Shown here: piece after piece, positions 6,286-6,849 of the stretch
How the letters are laid out: the number at the start of each line of letters is the position of its first letter
Numbering within the stretch: position 1 is the first letter of the stretch
From: Candidatus Izemoplasmatales bacterium
GTDB lineage: Bacteria; Bacillota_I; Bacilli_A; Izemoplasmatales; Hujiaoplasmataceae
Assembly (NCBI GenBank): GCA_028707415.1
Contig: JAQWBC010000051.1
Span: 1 to 6,849 of the forward strand
Direction: 5' to 3'
Length of the DNA: 6,849 nt
Program-made: the position numbers and the translations under genes
The notes under the pieces: generated by a model
The model's input: only the letters and a program-made list of their open reading frames with translations
What the model was told of the DNA's origin: nothing
Databases searched by the model: none

Positions 6286-6849
6286 TCATCCCAAAATATA
6301 ATATTGGCCACCATCTTCCAATATGTAAGCATATGGAATCAGATTTGTGTAAAGTTCATTCACAATATTCATCTCACATGAAGAAAGTGTACCAATCTCA
6401 ACAATGGTCACTTTTGTGTCGGAATGCAATAATAGATATCCATCCCAATAATTCCAGTAAAACATTCCTTCATATGTAGCAAGCGTTTCGTCGGTCTGCA
6501 AATCATATATTATTGTACCGGAGTCGGTTTTTATTATCGCGATTGTGCCAATGACATGCAAAACAAGCCATTCTAAAGCTTTAATTTCTCTAGTTGTCCG
6601 ATTAAACAGAGTACTGTAATATTTTGGTCCCGTTCCCATATTCATTTCTTGAAAAATAAAATAATCATCCAATACACTCAACATTTTTGCAAAAACACGA
6701 TCGGATTGAAATTCAATTTGAGTTTCGGTATAACGTTCGTAATCCCAAACCTGGTAGATGTTTGAAATTCGATAAGTCGGATCAATGTATCGGTAAGTAT
6801 TAATATTTTGGACATCTTGAACAAATGTATAGTTTAAATCAGCAACCAC
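6286..6849 (-). CDS. Hypothetical protein, aromatic-rich and beta-propeller-like (N-terminal part outside window)
   Basis: Open minus-strand frame of 187 codons from the window edge to TGA at 6288-6286. The GTG at the edge is not a convincing start, so the gene probably begins beyond the window. I do not recognise the family. The visible part is rich in Tyr, Trp, Ile and Thr in short alternating strands broken by Asp/Gly turns, for example GTIAIIKTDSGTIIYDL followed by DGYLLLHSDTKVTIVEI. That spacing resembles blades of a beta-propeller or similar all-beta extracellular domain. It has no catalytic motif, no membrane segment near the C-terminus, and only one cysteine. It sits beside the LRR_5 remnant on the same strand, which fits a surface or secreted protein locus. 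Function unknown; the propeller idea is an inference from strand pattern only. Confidence 0.65.
   Translation of the reverse strand: MVADLNYTFVQDVQNINTYRYIDPTYRISNIYQVWDYERYTETQIEFQSDRVFAKMLSVLDDYFIFQEMNMGTGPKYYSTLFNRTTREIKALEWLVLHVIGTIAIIKTDSGTIIYDLQTDETLATYEGMFYWNYWDGYLLLHSDTKVTIVEIGTLSSCEMNIVNELYTNLIPYAYILEDGGQYYILG

Noticed and set aside
6017..6301. Plus-strand open frame of 94 codons with a TTG start
   Set aside because: It has no ribosome binding site, a composition dominated by Asn, Arg, Lys and Ile, and lies antisense to the LRR_5 remnant, whose minus-strand reading makes clear family sense.

Overview
The window is AT-rich and reads like a chromosomal segment from a low-GC, Gram-positive-type bacterium of the Firmicutes/Tenericutes kind. 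Four things point that way: purine-rich GGAGG-type ribosome binding sites, tight operon overlaps, a lipobox-anchored solute-binding protein, and gene families typical of anaerobes. TGA ends the genes at 3748, 4500 and 6286 and tryptophan is encoded by TGG, so the standard genetic code is in use. That argues against Mycoplasma or Spiroplasma. A host near Clostridia, Haloplasma, Izemoplasma or Acholeplasma is plausible, but I cannot fix it from this window.

Region 1 (1-2750) concerns iron-sulfur and redox chemistry. It holds the 3' part of an Mrp/NBP35 iron-sulfur carrier ATPase, then a one-base overlap to a NifX/NafY-like dinitrogenase-cofactor-family protein. After 89 bases with a candidate extended -10 promoter comes an FAD/NAD(P)H pyridine nucleotide-disulfide oxidoreductase of the CoA-disulfide reductase type. 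A clear rho-independent terminator at 2711-2750 closes the block.

Region 2 (2751-5891) is a zinc-uptake operon in the order znuA-znuC-znuB-zur. A candidate promoter (2805-2833) and a perfect 8-5-8 palindrome (2845-2865) precede znuA. The palindrome looks like the binding site for the Fur-family regulator encoded last in the same operon. The three transporter genes overlap by ATGA junctions and the regulator starts four bases after znuB. A long compound hairpin with A and T tracts on its two arms (5823-5891) ends the operon and could also work on the other strand. The inferred circuit is simple: zinc-loaded Zur represses its own operon; zinc shortage relieves it; ZnuA captures zinc at the cell surface, ZnuB carries it across the membrane and ZnuC powers the step.

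Region 3 (5892-6849) is surface-protein territory on the minus strand. A decayed fragment of a BspA-like leucine-rich-repeat (LRR_5) protein lies at 5903-6199; it has no start and its frame is cut by a TAG. Next to it is the C-terminal part of an unrecognised protein, rich in aromatic residues and beta strands, which runs off the window edge.

Most of the window is well-known biology. The points most worth a second look are the putative Zur operator, the ZnuA that lacks the usual first zinc-binding histidine, and the overlooked LRR_5 remnant.
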